A stretch of 64,000 bases of DNA, from NCBI GenBank assembly GCA_012861695.1, contig JAAOOA010001150.1, positions 1-64,000 on the forward strand, given 5' to 3'. The number at the start of each line of letters is the position of its first letter. The stretch's first letter is position 1. The notes beneath the pieces were generated by a model that saw nothing but the letters and a program-made list of their open reading frames with translations, did no database searches and was not told the DNA's origin. This document shows positions 20,448-33,943 of the stretch, piece after piece. The stretch is from Trematomus loennbergii. Lineage: Eukaryota > Chordata > Actinopteri > Perciformes > Nototheniidae. The translations under genes were made by a program, and so were the position numbers.

Positions 20448-21479
20448 CTATCCACATGCACAGGTACCAACAGCTTCCGATTCAGTAGCATCCAACCGAG
20501 CTTTAAAAACATTTAGTGGCACCAGATTGCTCAGTTTCCATTTTAATTGCAGACTATTCCAGGACAGTGGAGCTGCGCATCTAAATGCTATTTTCCCTAA
20601 GACAGTCCTAGCAGTTGGCACATTTAATAAAACCACAGCATGCGATCTCAGGCAGTAGCCACTTACAATTCGCCGTGAGATCAGGGAGCAGATGTAGGAT
20701 GGAAGTTTCCCTAACATGGCTTTATATATAAAAATGTACCAGTGACTGAGCCTCCGTACAGTTAGTGAAGGCAGACCAGCCCTTGCATACAGGGTACAGT
20801 GATGGGTTAATGCTTTACAGTTTGTCACAAATCTCAGTGCACTGTGATACGCAGCATCTAACTTGACCAGGCAATTGGCAGGTGCATTCATATAAATCAG
20901 ATCACCATAGTCCAGCACAGGTAAAAAGGTCACAGAGACTAGCCTTTTTCTGGCCTCGAGCGAGAAACAGGACTTGTTCCTGTAGAAGAAACCTAGCCTA
21001 ACCCTCAGTTTTTTAAGCAGGTTATTGACATGACGTTTAAAAGTGAGACAATCATCAAGCCAGATACCAAGGTATTTGTAACAGGCAACCACTTCAAGTT
21101 TTATTCCTTGCGTAGTTAAAATATCTAAAACAGGCTCTGGTGTCTTTTTGGCTTTTGAAAAGAGCATTACCTTGGTTTTATCAACATTTAAAAGAAGCTT
21201 TAGTTCAGAGAGCTGAGTCTGAATAATGTTAAAAGCAGCTTGCAATTCAACAACAGCCTCCTTAATGGAGGGACGTGCACAGTACATAACGGTATCGTCC
21301 GCATAAAAATGTAAGGTTGCTCCATCGACATTTTCACCTAAATTATTGATGTAGATGGAGAATAAAAGTGGACCTAAAACAGAACCTTGAGGAACACCAT
21401 TAGTAATGTTTAACCACTCAGAAGACAGCCCATCAAAATGAACACATTGGGACCTTTCAGAGAGGTAGTCACAAACCAC
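20448..21479 (-). pseudogene. LINE-2 reverse transcriptase, C-terminal half
   Basis: The frame reads DYLSERSQCVHFDGLSSEWL, TNGVPQGSVLGPLLFSIYIN, LHFYADDTVMYCA (catalytic YADD), CYKYLGIWLDDCLTFK, FLPVLDYGDLIYM and a long C-terminal part to a stop after GTCACG. The motifs are intact in this half. The N-terminal half of the RT lies in another frame at 21410-22033, so one frameshift occurred near 21470. Confidence 0.8.
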
Positions 21480-22033
21480 CCCACTGCATGACTGGATATG
21501 CCAATACTGAGTAGCCTCTGCTTTAAGATGCGATGATCGACGGTATCAAACGCTTTGGAAAGGTCAATAAATAGAGCTGCACAGCTCTGCTTATTATCTA
21601 AAATACTCGCCACATCATTCACCACTTTCATTGTGGCAGTGATGGTGCTATGTTGCTTTCTGAAGCCTGACTGATGTTTAGACAGGATGTCATTTGTACA
21701 TAAAAACACCTTTACCTGCTCACTCACTAGGCGTTCAAGAACCTTAGCCAGAACTGATAATTTAGAGATGGGCCTATAATTATTTAAAACAGTTGCCTCC
21801 CCTCCTTTCAGCAAAGGCAGGACATACGCTGACTTCCACAATTTTGGAATTGTGTTTGTGCTGAGGGAGAGGTTAAAAAGAGTAGTGAGAGGTGGAGCAA
21901 TAAAATCTGCAGCTATCTTTAAAAAGAAAGGTACCACGTTGTCCGGGCCGGCCGGTTTCTTAGGATCTAACTTGGTTAAAGCTTCACGAACAACATCAAC
22001 AGTAAAAGGAGTAAAACTAAAAGGGTTTTCCAA
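21410..22033 (-). pseudogene. LINE-2 reverse transcriptase, N-terminal half
   Basis: The frame reads LDPKKPAGPDNVVPFFLKIA, NNYRPISKLSVLAKVLERLV, HQSGFRKQHSTITATMKVVN and AALFIDLSKAFDTVDHRIL, then loses frame after SHAVGWF. The fingers and first catalytic aspartate (LFIDLSKAFD) are present. It connects upstream to the endonuclease end through a region with one more frameshift. Confidence 0.8.
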
Positions 22034-22275
22034 AACACGTTTTTCGAATCACAGACTGTGGTGTTCACAGAAGCAGAGTTAGTCACAGAATCAAACAGAG
22101 AGCCACAGGACACAAAATGCTCATTAAAACAATTTAACATAGTGGCCCTGTCCGATATAGTGCCAGATGCTGTGGTAATGCACGGAGGTAGCTCATTACG
22201 GATATCACCGGTGGATATCGATTTTATGGCTTTCCAACATTTTCCAGGATTATTCAGGTTCTTTGTGGTAACTGA

Positions 22276-22836
22276 CTAATAAGACTTAGCACTTTTTATT
22301 TGTGATGTGAAGCTATTTCTTAGCTGCCTAAAGCGTAGCCATTCTACCTCTGAGCCGGATTTCCTAGCCTTTGCCCAGGCCTTGTTTCTCTCATGTAGGA
22401 GACTAGATAAGTCAGCAGAAAACCAAGGGTTGTCTCGTCCCTTCACTCTAAATTTACGCAGGGGTGCATGTCTATCTATAATTTCCATAAAACCAAGATA
22501 AAAATAAGACCATGCAGTTTCTACATCAGCACACAGATCGATTTTACCCCAATCAAAATCAAACAGATCATGTACAAAACCCTGCTCCACAAAATGTTTT
22601 TTGTCTCTCTTACTGATAATGCGAGGTTTAACCTTTTGGACTTTTGTGTCCCTAATTGTGGCTATAACACAGTGATCACTCAGATCATTTGCAAATACTC
22701 CCACAGATAAGTATTTATGGGGAACATTAGTTAAAATGAGATCAATTAAAGGGCCAAAGAAATGTTTCAATAAGACAAAGGTCCGTTTATTACGGTCATT
22801 CAAACTTTTAAACAATTGCAACAAGATTCTTAACAC
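22276..22836 (-). pseudogene. LINE-2 endonuclease C-terminus and linker
   Basis: The frame reads FFGPLIDLILTNVPHKYLS and ANDLSDHCVIATIRD (SDH motif), then a linker with GRDNPWFSADLSSLLHERN. It ends at a premature stop after KSAKSY. The sequence begins inside the endonuclease domain, so the copy is 5'-truncated. Confidence 0.75.
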
Positions 22837-22904
22837 GAGGTTGCAAAAACTAAAATAATCTGTATGAAGCAGTTTTCATTGTTATTGTGTCTGTGCTTGA
22901 TCCC

Positions 22905-23191
22905 TCAGAGTCGCAGTGTGAGCTGCACAGTTATGAATAAAGGCAGCTGCACCCTCTTTCATTCAGCATTCCCATTATTGCTTTATAAATGTCTTGCCCC
23001 CTTGTGTGTCCACTGAGGTTCGTCAGGCCCAACACATCTTCAACAAACTCCCCCTTTGCCTCATCATAAAAAACTCACAAACACCAGCAACTGAGCATTG
23101 TCAGTGGTGTCAGTGGACTCATCCACAGCTAAGGAAATGCACTGTGCATTTTCTATTCCATCACAAAGCTGATTCATCAAATCACCAGCCA
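22905..23191 (-). pseudogene. hAT transposase fragment (GTF2IRD2/ZBED-like group)
   Basis: On the - strand the reading is LAGDLMNQLCDGIENAQCIS, AVDESTDTTDNAQLLVF and, after a frame change, EAKGEFVEDVLGLTNLSGHT and GQDIYKAIMGMLNERG. The V-D-E-S-T-D-x3-N-A-Q-L segment is the signature of the transposase catalytic region of hAT elements related to GTF2IRD2 and SCAND3. Only this one block was found and it is frameshifted. Confidence 0.7.
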
Positions 23192-23660
23192 GTATTTATG
23201 TTCTTCTGGTTGCTGTGGAATCTGTTAGAAATTAAAATCAATATTGAATGACGTAATTTAGTTTAAACAAACAGTAAGTTCAAAACTGTTTTATTCTGAA
23301 AACAGTTCCGGTTAAAGTTTACTTTGAAAAGCTGTATTGAGAGACGACAACAATGACCACTTCCGGTTTCACGTTAGGATCGATTACAGTCGTTAAAATG
23401 CATGAAATAAAAAGTCATGAAAGAGTGTATGAGGAGAAAAGGCGTGTGGAAGCAGTGTGAGAAAAAGTTTTTAGAGAGTACTTGTCCATGGACAAGTGAG
23501 TTTGGCAATTTACTTGTCCGAATACATTTTTCACTTGTCCAGAATGGACAAAAATTGGGGCCACTGGAATTTTCTTCTTCGCCAACGTATTTTACATTTT
23601 CCCACGTTTTTTACGACACCGCTAACGTAAGTGAGTGGTAAGATTTTACTGCATCACACA
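23192..23660. other. Unassigned sequence with repeated ACTTGTCC motifs
   Basis: The motif ACTTGTCC and its inverse GGACAAGT recur at about 23481-23550. They appear again at 24650-24700, flanking the next element. No gene was identified. Confidence 0.4.
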
Positions 23661-23661
23661 T

Positions 23662-24456
23662 AGGGTTGGGTATCGTTTGGATTTTAACGATTCCGGTTCT
23701 GCTTTTCGATTCCGGTTATTTTCGGTTCTTGATTCCGGTTCTTTGAGAGGGTAAAAATAAGTCCCATGACAAACTGGGAGAAAAACATATTTATGAAAAC
23801 ATTAAGTCAAACCTGTATTCCTATTTACAAATCACACATGTCCAACACATAGGCCTAATAATAATAATAATACATTATATTTATAGCCTATAGGCCTAGC
23901 GCTTTTCTACAACTCAAAGACGCTTGCATGCTTACACATGTCCTGCAATACACATGCTGCAGCTGCCCAGCTGCTCACTGTTTGTAAATAAATAGTATTT
24001 TCATTTCAATAATTACTTTCTATACCCTGCTTCATAAACAATACTGACATCCCTGTGCTCCTCCGAGTCTGGGGGTCGGGGGATGTGAGGACAGCGCGAG
24101 GACACAGACAGGGAGGCTGCTTTATTTCATAAAGGAAATGGCGTCAATATTAACAACGTAGGAGCGAAAACGCTTAATAACCTTCATTACGTGTTAAAGA
24201 AAGAACATAAGAAAGTTTGACAAAGATTAGGCTGTTAAACGGGCAGCGGGTCCGCTGTGTGTAGCAAGAGAGAGGGAGAGAGAGAGACGCTGAACTGCAC
24301 CGTGCAGCGATCAGATGATCCGGAGCAGAGAGAGAGAGCTGCGGTCCGCGGGGCTCGGCCTCGGCCTCGCCTCCTGTCCTCACAACTCTTATTAATCCCG
24401 GTACCGGACAATTGTTATTTGTTCCTACTCGGAACCGAATTTTGCTTCCCAACCCT
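23662..24456. mobile_element. Non-autonomous DNA transposon with AGGGTTGGGTA ends
   Basis: The ends AGGGTTGGGTATCG and TTCCCAACCCT are inverted, with GATTCCGGTTC/GGAACCGAATT subterminal sequence. This end type is common in fish hAT MITEs. An exact target duplication was not seen. The interior has a GA-rich tract but no transposase. Confidence 0.6.
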
Positions 24457-25200
24457 GCCACTGTGCTACACGTCCCGCCACCGCCCCGCCCCGTCTAACA
24501 GTACAGAAAGCGGCGAGATGCAGGAATCGACAAGCAGAACCGAAACTAACATTTCTAAACGAACAATGACACGGACAATTTGCGAATGAGTTCTGCCTTT
24601 TGTAAACTGAGTTTATCAATAATTTGTCAATAAATGAGGGCTAAAAACGTCACTTGTCCACCGGACAAGTCAATTGAAAGATCTACTTGTCCGACATTGT
24701 AAATAACACGTCCCGGACGGTGGGACGTGTGCTTTTTCGCACACTGGGAAGTTATACAATGACAACACGACATTTAAATCCTCTGTTATGTGCGATATCG
24801 GACATTGGAGAAAGAGGTGGGAGAACGACGTCACCAGCCGCCATTGAAGGAGGAGCGCTGGATCGATACAGACGGAGGACAACACGATCTCAGGCACTTC
24901 TTGACCGGGCCGCCTCCAGACAGCAGCTGCAGCTGCTCTCTCCTCACTCCTTCTGTTTGTTTCAGTACCGCGCCATTTAATTAAAGTACCAAATTGAACC
25001 TTCAGAGACTCCATTAGTCTCCTTATTTTAAGCTTCTCTCCTGGGACGCGCGAGAACAACGAATACAATCAACAAATCTGAGAGGGGGATTTGCTTGATT
25101 TGACCTGTTATGTATATAAAACATATATTTACACACGTAAGGTCATCATCTTAACAGTTTTGTATGCTCATCCGTGAGCAGAGCATCAAGTTGACATGTC
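24457..25200. other. Unassigned, moderately GC-rich sequence
   Basis: Short reading frames (for example 24670-25068 on the - strand) show no recognisable domain. The pair of ACTTGTCC/GGACAAGT motifs near 24650-24700 mirrors the pair before the preceding transposon, so both may be parts of one older repeat. Confidence 0.3.
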
Positions 25201-25202
25201 TA

Positions 25203-25433
25203 TTACAGCTGAATGCGGCAATTACCATTTTGTTCAGCAAAACGCCTCACAAACTTATTAAGATCAACAGCTTTAGTGCGTTTTGATTCAATGCTGAGTA
25301 CAGCCAGACTTGACAGTCTCTTCTCTGTCATTGTAGACCGCAAATACCTCATTCCTTCAGTACTTGGGTCCGAATGCTTCTCGTTTTGCGCTGTCCCGTT
25401 CAAATGAAATCGCCGCCAATCATATTTCCACAC
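25203..25433 (-). pseudogene. hAT transposase C-terminal fragment (ZMYM1/TTF-type)
   Basis: The last residues read GMRYLRSTMTEKRLSSLAVL, SIESKRTKAVDLNKFVRRFA and a stop. R-S-T-M-T-E-x-R-L-S-S-L-A-V-L-S-I-E is the highly conserved end of the hAT dimerisation domain in ZMYM1-like proteins and TTF-finger hAT transposases. The upstream frame is not homologous, so only the terminal part survives. Confidence 0.7.
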
Positions 25434-25789
25434 TCACGCCAGGGCCGGGGGAGGGGTTACAAGACGTGTGTCTTGTGCTGCATTCACTTGCACTCGGACA
25501 TTAGAGACTTTCTCTCATAAATGTCCGATGAGCCACAACTTTTCTTTCAAAACAAAGCTGCCAACTGGGGTGGCAGCTGGGGTGGCAAGGCCTATTTTTA
25601 GGGTAGCAGTTGCCACCCCATGCCACCCCGGTAGGTGAAACTAGGCTACTAGCTACAGTACAGATGCAACTAGATGAGCTGTTAACTCTCACTCTGATTT
25701 TTTTTTTAAACTCTCGCTCTGACTCAGACAGGTTGAAAGAGACGAGACACGCATTTTTCCCACCCGCATTCCGCGAAGACGTAGAGGTG
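25434..25789. repeat. hAT-like terminal region with GGGGTGGCA repeats
   Basis: GGGGTGGCAGCTGGGGTGGCA at 25568-25590 and its inverse GTTGCCACCCCATGCCACCCC at 25609-25629 look like ends of a ZMYM1-type hAT element, in keeping with the transposase fragment next to it. The inverted pair is only about 20 bp apart, so the element body has been lost. Confidence 0.4.
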
Positions 25790-26664
25790 GAGGGCGCCGC
25801 AGCTACGGGACCCCCGTGCCGGCGCCTCTCCCTCCGCTTCACTGTCGCACTACGCTCCCTCCCCTGCATGGCAATGCGAGGGTGGCACGTAGCGGGGCCT
25901 GAGGAGGAGCCAGCGATAGCATGCGGCTAAACTGGACTCTCTCCTCCTCTAGGCGGCTGAAGCGCTGGGTGACCAAGGAGACCGACCCAAAGAGCCCCTC
26001 CGTGGACACGGGGGCTCCGAGGAGATCTTCTCGGTCCTTCTTAGATAGGGCCGTGAGCCCTGGCCACACGTGACGAGACGCCACTGTGGCCTGGGAAATC
26101 ATCCGCCCTGCTGCGGTGGCCACGCCATAAATCAGATTACTCATCTGACTAACAGCGTGGTCCGAATAATCGCTCTCGTCCTGAGATGGGAGGGCGGGGG
26201 CGTCGGCCTGAGGGGTGATCAGGAAGACGCCAAGATTATCGGCCGCAGCCGCCATCTGCGTACCGAGCTTGAACAACTTATCCAGATATTCCAGGTGTCT
26301 CGGTCCCGGGGCAGCGGGGGCAGAGGACGTTTACCCTCCGCCCCACCAGCCGCGGAAGCAGATGGGCCGCCAGGCTCTCATCGAGGGGGGGGGCACACCT
26401 GGACATGTCGTGTCTGAGCGATCCACCACCTTAACGATACCCGCCATGGCGGCTATCGGGGCCTTCGTTTTAAATGGCTGCTGCCATGTCGCCTCCACAC
26501 ACCGCCATACCTCTGGCAGCTGGGGCGAAACGAAGGTCGGCTGCGCCGGACCGTAAATCTCAGGAGGTTTACAGGCCTCGGTGGCAGCGGTGGGGGGAGC
26601 GGTAAGCCTACACGCTCCGCCGCCAGAGTCATCACCGCTGGGAAATCCATCCGTGCAGACCTGA
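25790..26664 (-). mobile_element. DIRS-2 remnant, inner part
   Basis: A - strand Gag fragment homologous to the one in DIRS-1. It is interrupted at 26664 by the 26665-31517 block and resumes at 31518-32046. The five bases CCTGA flank the block on both sides. No RT or recombinase of this copy remains. Confidence 0.75.
25839..26664 (-). pseudogene. DIRS-2 Gag, middle and C-terminal part
   Basis: One frame (25839-26276) reads GRMISQATVASRHVWPGLTA, LSKKDREDLLGAPVSTEGLF and QRFSRLEEERVQFSRML, which aligns by eye with the DIRS-1 Gag. A second frame (26331-26664) reads VCTDGFPSGDDSGGGACRL, EIYGPAQPTFVSPQLPEVW and TTCPGVPPPSMRAWRPICF. Read on the - strand, this frame continues without interruption from the fragment at 31518-31767 once the inserted block and one CCTGA copy are ignored. 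Confidence 0.65.
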
Positions 26665-26730
26665 CAGGGATGCAAACTTGTCATCTTTCAAAATAAAAAT
26701 ATTTTTGGGGTATGGGGGGTCTATTTTTGT

Positions 26731-27037
26731 AGACTTGAACAATCTCTATATGCAGAATTCTCTACATGCAGATCACCATAAAATATGAGTGTGCTTTAGA
26801 ATGAGCACCACAGTGTGTAGTTGGTTGGACAAAGTGTCTTGTACTATAAGTGAAGTGTGTGCCATTTGGTGCAAAAGTTTGGTTATGTAGTTTTGGGTGC
26901 AGTGCTTCATTTTGCAAGATATATGAGGTGTTTTGCACTTTGGGTGTGTGGTTTTGTGAATTATGTTCAGTGTTTTGAAAAAATGAGCCCTGTTGTCAAA
27001 AAACGTGTTTTAGCAATTGAAAAAATCTGTAACAGGG
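26731..27037. mobile_element. Fragment of a TA-flanked DNA transposon
   Basis: This is homologous, in inverse orientation, to one side of the complete element at 56119-57164. Its end GCAATTGAAAAAATCTGTAA is retained at 27018-27039 and it is cut at 26731 by the join to the X end. There is no intact coding region. Confidence 0.6.
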
Positions 27038-28556
27038 TAAAATGTCTCACTGTCATAAATCATTTCAAATGAAGTTCAATAATTTGCGGATGGGAAATGA
27101 CAGAACGCTGTGTAGTGTACTGTGCAAAAACAACGAGTCTGTGGGATTGGCAAACACCCTAAAACAATGTTATCTTCTCTCAACTTACATTAAATCTCCC
27201 CCAGACCCCCTTCATTGCTGATCCTCAGATTAATGTTTCAGGTCTGCAGAGGTTTCATCACCCTTTGCTGCTGTGTGAAGTAGCTTTGCCCTACAATTAC
27301 ACTCTCATTACTTGTTGAATTGTTCAATAACAACTTTATGAAATAGTATCCTTGAGCAAGCAGACCCCTCACTGATGGAGATGTTTATACTAATTCTGGA
27401 TCAAATTATTTTCACAATATATATGTTACACTGCTAGCCACAGAACATTTACAGCAAGAGCTTAATTTAAAATGACTGTATACTGAAAGAAAGAGGAGTT
27501 TCAGTAATGCAGGGATGCAAACATGTCACCTTTCGGCGAAATTCGCCGTTTTGAATCCAAAATAGGTCGTTTGTGATTCTGCAATAAAAATATTTTTGGG
27601 GTATGGGGGGAGTCTGGGACCCGGAGTAATCTGCGGCCGCGAGCTGTTATGTGCCATCATGACACGCATGGTGTTCTTTTTTTATATATTATAATGAAGT
27701 GCTCGAGTCTTCCTGCCTGTCGGCTCTGCTCATGGATGTATAATAAGGCTCTGCTGCTCCGGGATGAGGGTCTAGCTTCAGCAGCTACATTACCTACGGG
27801 TGCGTTCGTTAATATTAACTGTGCGGTCCGGAGTCACTGGCACAGACTGGACCTGGTGAACAGCTGTTAGAACGGGCTGTTCAGGTGTTCCGAGCAGAGC
27901 TCCCTGTCGGAGCGGCAGAGCGTGATGTGCACTGAAAAGTGTTCCTGTCGCAATATTATCGTTGAGCTAGCTAACTAGCATACATTGTCACCAGGGGCGT
28001 CGCCTGGACCTGAAAACATTCGGGGCTTAGCCCACAGTGGCGGCGGCACTACAGTGGCATTTTTTACTGCAACACTCCCCACACGTGGGTCGATAATCAG
28101 CTCACGGCATATAGGCAGGGGTAAAGTGGTATTTTTTCTGAGTGGGGGCGGATCTCACCTCCTCTAGGGGGGTCCGGGGGGATGCTCCCCCGGGAAGATT
28201 TTTTTTAAATGTTGAAGTTAAAAGCATCAATCTGGTGCACTTTGAGAGCAAAATGAAGAGATCTATGGATACCTCTCTCAACACCCATATGAAGCAGAAC
28301 TGTAAACAGATGTACTTTTTCTTTATGGATATTTTACTAATCACTCCCCTTTTAAACTCTATTCTTGTTTTACTGCCATATAGTATTTCATAACTGTTTT
28401 TACTTTATTCTCTTATTTTTTTTATAACTATAATGATCATATGAAGGTGTGCCGCGGAAATAATCTTTTGAATAATTTGTGACCAAACCGTTTGAGACCC
28501 ACTGAGATAACTTAGACTAAAGTTAAGTATCTAAACACTCAGAGAGTCCTTTAGCT

Positions 28557-30109
<1,553 letters not shown>

Positions 30110-30624
30110 CTTTAGCTCACCTGAGTCTCTCAGTCTGAGAGGAGAGGACTCTCCTCCAGCTTGTTGTGGAACAAACAGCTCCTTATGTCCGTTAGTGCAG
30201 CTAGCTAACCAGATGCTAACAACACGGTCCCTGCTGGCACCGGTCCCTCTCTCTCTCTCTCTCCCTCTATCACACTAAATGCGCTATGTGCCACACACAC
30301 ACACAGAGCCGAGCTTGAATGACACAAGCACACGTTTATTTCCATGCAACTCTCTGATTGGTCTGGTGTCATGCCTCTGTTGCATTCAATGAACACGGGA
30401 AATTACAGTGCTGCCGTCCTCTCGTGTCATGATGAGGTTCACGTAAAGCACGGTTAATGTATTATATTATTGAGGAGAATTGTCCGGGGCTACAGAAAAA
30501 ACATTCGGGGCTAAAGCCCCGGATGCCCAGGCAAGGCGACGCCACTGATTGTCACTATCTGCTAACATTAGCTTTAGCCTTCGTTTTCAAATCGTTTTTT
30601 TTCATAGGCTATAAACGGAGGTGG

Positions 30625-30795
30625 TATAAGTATATATCTTGTACTTGAGTAAAAGTAGAAGTACTCAGATCTTGTACTAGAGTAAAAGTAGAAGTACTCA
30701 GATCTTGTACTAGAGTAAAAGTAGAAGTACTCAGGTCTTGTACTTGAGTAAAAGTAGAAGTCCTGCATTCAAAATGTTCCTCAAGTAAAAGTAGA
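30625..30795. repeat. Minisatellite of about 32 bp (X copy A)
   Basis: Tandem units containing CTTGTACTAGAGTAAAAGTA and GAAGTACTCAGAT, about four to five copies. The same minisatellite is at 54540-54780 in X copy B, with a different copy number. Confidence 0.85.
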
Positions 30796-31517
30796 AAAGT
30801 ATTCTCATCAAAATATAGTTAAAGTAGCGACAGTAAAAGTAGTCGTTGTGCAGATTGGTCCATTTCAGAATAATATATATGATATGTTTTATAATGATTG
30901 ATCATGAAAGTGTTCTCAAAGCTGGTAAAGGTGCAGCTAGTTTGAATGACTTTGTATACTGCAGGGTAGCTTGTGAATTTACTCCAGGTGGAACTAAAGT
31001 CTGATTTAACACTTGATTATATTTCACATCATTCATCCACATCTGTAAAGTAACTAAAGCTATTAAATACATGTAGTGGAGTAGAAGTACACCATTTACC
31101 TCTGAACTGTAGTGGAGTAGAAGAACAAAGTAGCAACACATTGAAATACTTAAATAAAGTACAAGTATCTCAAAATTGTACCCAAGTATAGTACTTGTTG
31201 AGTTTATGAACTTAGTTACTTTACACCATGGCTATACAGATAGAAAGACTAAGCCTTGCACAGAGGCATGAAAATACATTTCAAAATGCTCAACAGTGTT
31301 GCCAAAATTATAAACTGACTGCTACACAATTCAAATAAATTTGCTTTTATACATTTCTATTAGATGTGACTCTTTGGCGTTTCTGTTATTATTAACTGCT
31401 TTAGTTGTTCTGACTGCTCAAATCCTCTGTTATTCCTCATTTTAAAGCCGATATTCCGTGGCGTCGGGGGCTCGGATCGTCGTCACCTTTTTCATACCTG
31501 ATGAGTTTGCATCCCTG

Positions 31518-31767
31518 CCTGAGAGTTGGACCTCCGGTCAGCGATGCGTACTCCTCGTCCCCCATCGGAAGAACCGGGAGACGTCACCTCGCTCCCCGAA
31601 TCGCCTACGTCCACGACGTCGAGCTCCAGATCCACCGACTCCTCCTGCGGGGTAGCCCTCGCCAGGAAGTGCTGCCCACGATGCTCTCGTGTGAGCCGCG
31701 GGATCATCTGGCAGTCTGGGCATGTCAGCGTCGGGCCCATATTACCCACCGCGTGGTCAGGCCCCAA
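31518..31767 (-). pseudogene. DIRS-2 Gag N-terminal part
   Basis: The frame reads MGPTLTCPDCQMIPRLTREH, RGQHFLARATPQEESVDLEL, and GGRGVRIADRRSNSQ, after which the X end begins. A C-x2-C motif with a following R-x-H-R-G-Q-H lies near the start. Skipping the X block, the frame passes directly into VCTDGFPSGDDS at 26664, which fixes the insertion point exactly. Confidence 0.6.
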
Positions 31768-32046
31768 GGACGTGAAGCAGAAGGGTAATTAGATTCGGGC
31801 ATTTCGGGTAGGTCCTACACTTTACTCTCTCTTTCTCAATCGTCTCGTGGAATCACTTCCACTGCTGAAGAGAAAAAGGATGATAGTCAGGAGGCGAGGC
31901 CTCCGTTTATACGGTGTGATGCGCGTGCATTCAGGTAGGCCCGCCCTGGGCCGGCTACGTCTATAGAAGTCTCAGTCGGAGAATGCACGCGGGATAAGGT
32001 AGTACCCATAGAGTCAGTAGAGGGCGGAGCCTGTGCGAGATATAAC
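31518..32046 (-). mobile_element. DIRS-2 remnant, 5' terminal part
   Basis: On the - strand this has the element start: the terminal sequence at about 32001-32046 matches the DIRS-1 end (CCCATAGAGT and GTAGAGGGCGGAGCCTGTG with one change). It is followed by the Gag N-terminus. The outer side borders unrelated sequence starting ATACTACCAGTAG, which matches the inverse of about 62035-62095, so DIRS-2 entered an interspersed repeat. Confidence 0.75.
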
Positions 32047-32378
32047 ATACTACCAGTAGAAATACATTGCTTTTAAAATCGCTCTGTGTCGAATCAATAG
32101 ATTTATTTTGTGACTATAACACGAAATGCCGTGAGACTGGGTTGAATTACAACAGTGAGTGCTTCATCCTCTGAACACCACGGGATGGCGTCTGTGACGC
32201 ACATAACATAGGTACGCTCCTCTGAAATGATTGTCCCCTGCAATTATTATTATCCCTCATCGAGTTCGCTATTCAGCTTGCTAACGTTAGCTTAAACAAA
32301 CGTAACATGCAACGTTGTTGCTATGTTGTTGCTAATCTAAAATGCTCTACTACGGCGTACCTTTCATGTGGCTCGTCA
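32047..32378. other. Repeat junction and end part of hAT Y copy 2
   Basis: 32047-32092 matches the inverse of about 62035-62095. From about 32240 to 32378 the sequence is the inverse of 6135-6200 in Y copy 1 and continues at 37098 beyond element Z. The intervening 150 bases are unrecognised. Confidence 0.5.
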
Positions 32379-32654
32379 GCGCAGTATGGGCATAGATATG
32401 TCTCATAATTATTTGTGTGAACAGAAAAATAATTTGTGTGTAAATATGTGATTTGTAAATGTAAAACACCATCCACAAATGCATTTAAAAGATTTGCAAA
32501 CTCCCAAATAAATGTGCAAATGTAAAACAGATCTGCAAATGCGCAAAATGTTTTTACAAATAAAAAAAAGATCTTTGAATATCTCTTTAACATTTACAAC
32601 TTTCGATCAGGCATTTGTGAATCCATTTTGTATTTGTCAACCAAAAATGCGCTT

Positions 32655-32726
32655 GTGGATCTCACGTTTCTGCTTGTGGATCTCAAATCTCTGCTTGTGG
32701 ATCTCAAATCTCTGCTTGTGGATCGT
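32655..32726. repeat. Tandem repeat of about 24 bp in the left Z arm
   Basis: CTTGTGGATCTCAAATCTCTG is repeated about three times, with a diverged first unit. The inverted arm has the same array at about 36755-36830 with one more regular unit. Confidence 0.85.
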
Positions 32727-32918
32727 CTTTTTACACACACGGAGTTTTGAGACAACCTTTCCGCCGGTCTCGGCTAAAATCTACTCGTGTCACTCGGTTA
32801 TTTTCGGAAGCCACGTGATGGCCTGCTGATGACGACATTTCCGCATGGTTTTCAAAGTAAGAGCATAATGGTTTGTTTAAAGCGCTGTTTTTTTAATGAA
32901 CAGCGGAACGTTAGATGC

Positions 32919-33463
32919 CATGGCCATGGGAAGTAGGGGTGCTGAGGGTGCTGCAGCACCCCCTGATGGAGGACGGGAATCTGCACGTCCACAAGATTAA
33001 TGAAAATATAATACAAATATAATACAAAAAAAACTAATTTTCGCCATTGATGTAACAACATTCATAATTAAGTAAAGATAACACCCTTTTCACCCTGATT
33101 ACATTTTCCATTTCCCCTGAGAGGCTCAGTGAGGTAAAGGACTCTGAGTGTTTAAATAGTTCACTTTAGTCTAAGTTATCTCAGTGGGTCTCAAACGGTT
33201 TGGTCACAATTTATGTAAACAAATATTTCCAAGGCACTCCTTTATAATTATTAGGATAAATAAAAACAGGTTTGAAATCATTCCAATGTATACTATAGAC
33301 AGTAAACCAAAAATATCCTTTAAAACTGGAGAGATTAAAAAATATGCATAAATAAATAACTGTTAACCAGCTAAAATCTTGCCTAGGGCAGCAAATTGGT
33401 CAGAACCGGCCCTGGTGTCATCCCCACAGCACCCCCCATTTGAAACATGTTCCCACGGCTATG
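32919..33463. mobile_element. hAT element E4 in the left Z arm
   Basis: The ends CATGGCCATGGGAA and TTCCCACGGCTATG are inverted, and a perfect 8-bp duplication TTAGATGC flanks them (32911-32918 and 33464-33471). The other Z arm keeps the empty site (GCATCTAA at about 36552-36559). The core matches E1/E3 in inverse orientation, although the terminal sequences differ. Confidence 0.9.
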
Positions 33464-33483
33464 TTAGATGCATTCTTTATCAC

Positions 33484-33943
33484 TGTTACGCCCAGATCTA
33501 GAGAAACTAGGCGCAGCATAAAATTGCCCTCTCCCAACTCTTCCCACTCCCAAGAACATGGACACCGAGACAGAGAATGCCGTTTGGTCATTTTAATTAC
33601 CAACGTTTTTAACAAAGAAACACAACAACCCACAAAACAAACAAATCTCTGAACACATAAATATTGCCTAACAAATAAGAAAAATAAACGTACAGGCTTC
33701 TTACCTACTCTGACGTATAAACAGGAGAAAACGAGAATCAACCAAAAGAAAAGGGTTTCACACTTTTGCATAAATTAAAGCGTGTCCAACAAGGACAGGT
33801 TAAAGTAGTTTCTTTTCTGAGGTTTTCAAGACAAGCAAGAGGACCAGTATACGGTATAAGTAGGACCACAGCACAACAGGACAGATACAGGAGGAGGGAA
33901 AAATATCTACACACAAATGACATAACGACCCAGGGTCGTAACA
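33484..33943. mobile_element. Solo LTR, 460 bp
   Basis: The sequence starts TGTTACGCCC and ends GGTCGTAACA (TG...CA with short inverted ends). The exact 5-bp duplication ATCAC flanks it (33479-33483 and 33944-33948). The other Z arm has the uninterrupted site. AATAAA-type signals occur inside. Five-bp duplications suit gypsy-like or some retroviral LTRs; no internal coding region remains, so the family is undetermined. Confidence 0.85.

Larger units (their letters stand above)
20271..22840 (-). mobile_element. LINE-2 in window: non-LTR retrotransposon, 5'-truncated
   Basis: A - strand LINE with a partial endonuclease, a complete but frameshifted reverse transcriptase, a 3' UTR with GGATAAATAAAGG, and a tail of AAATG units at 20271-20295. 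It differs in sequence from LINE-1 and has a different tail. At least two frameshifts and one stop interrupt the reading frame. Confidence 0.85.

Noticed and set aside
23662..24456. hAT target duplication for the AGGGTTGGGTA element
   Set aside because: The flanking 8-mers (TCACACAT and GCCACTGT) do not match, so no duplication is claimed.
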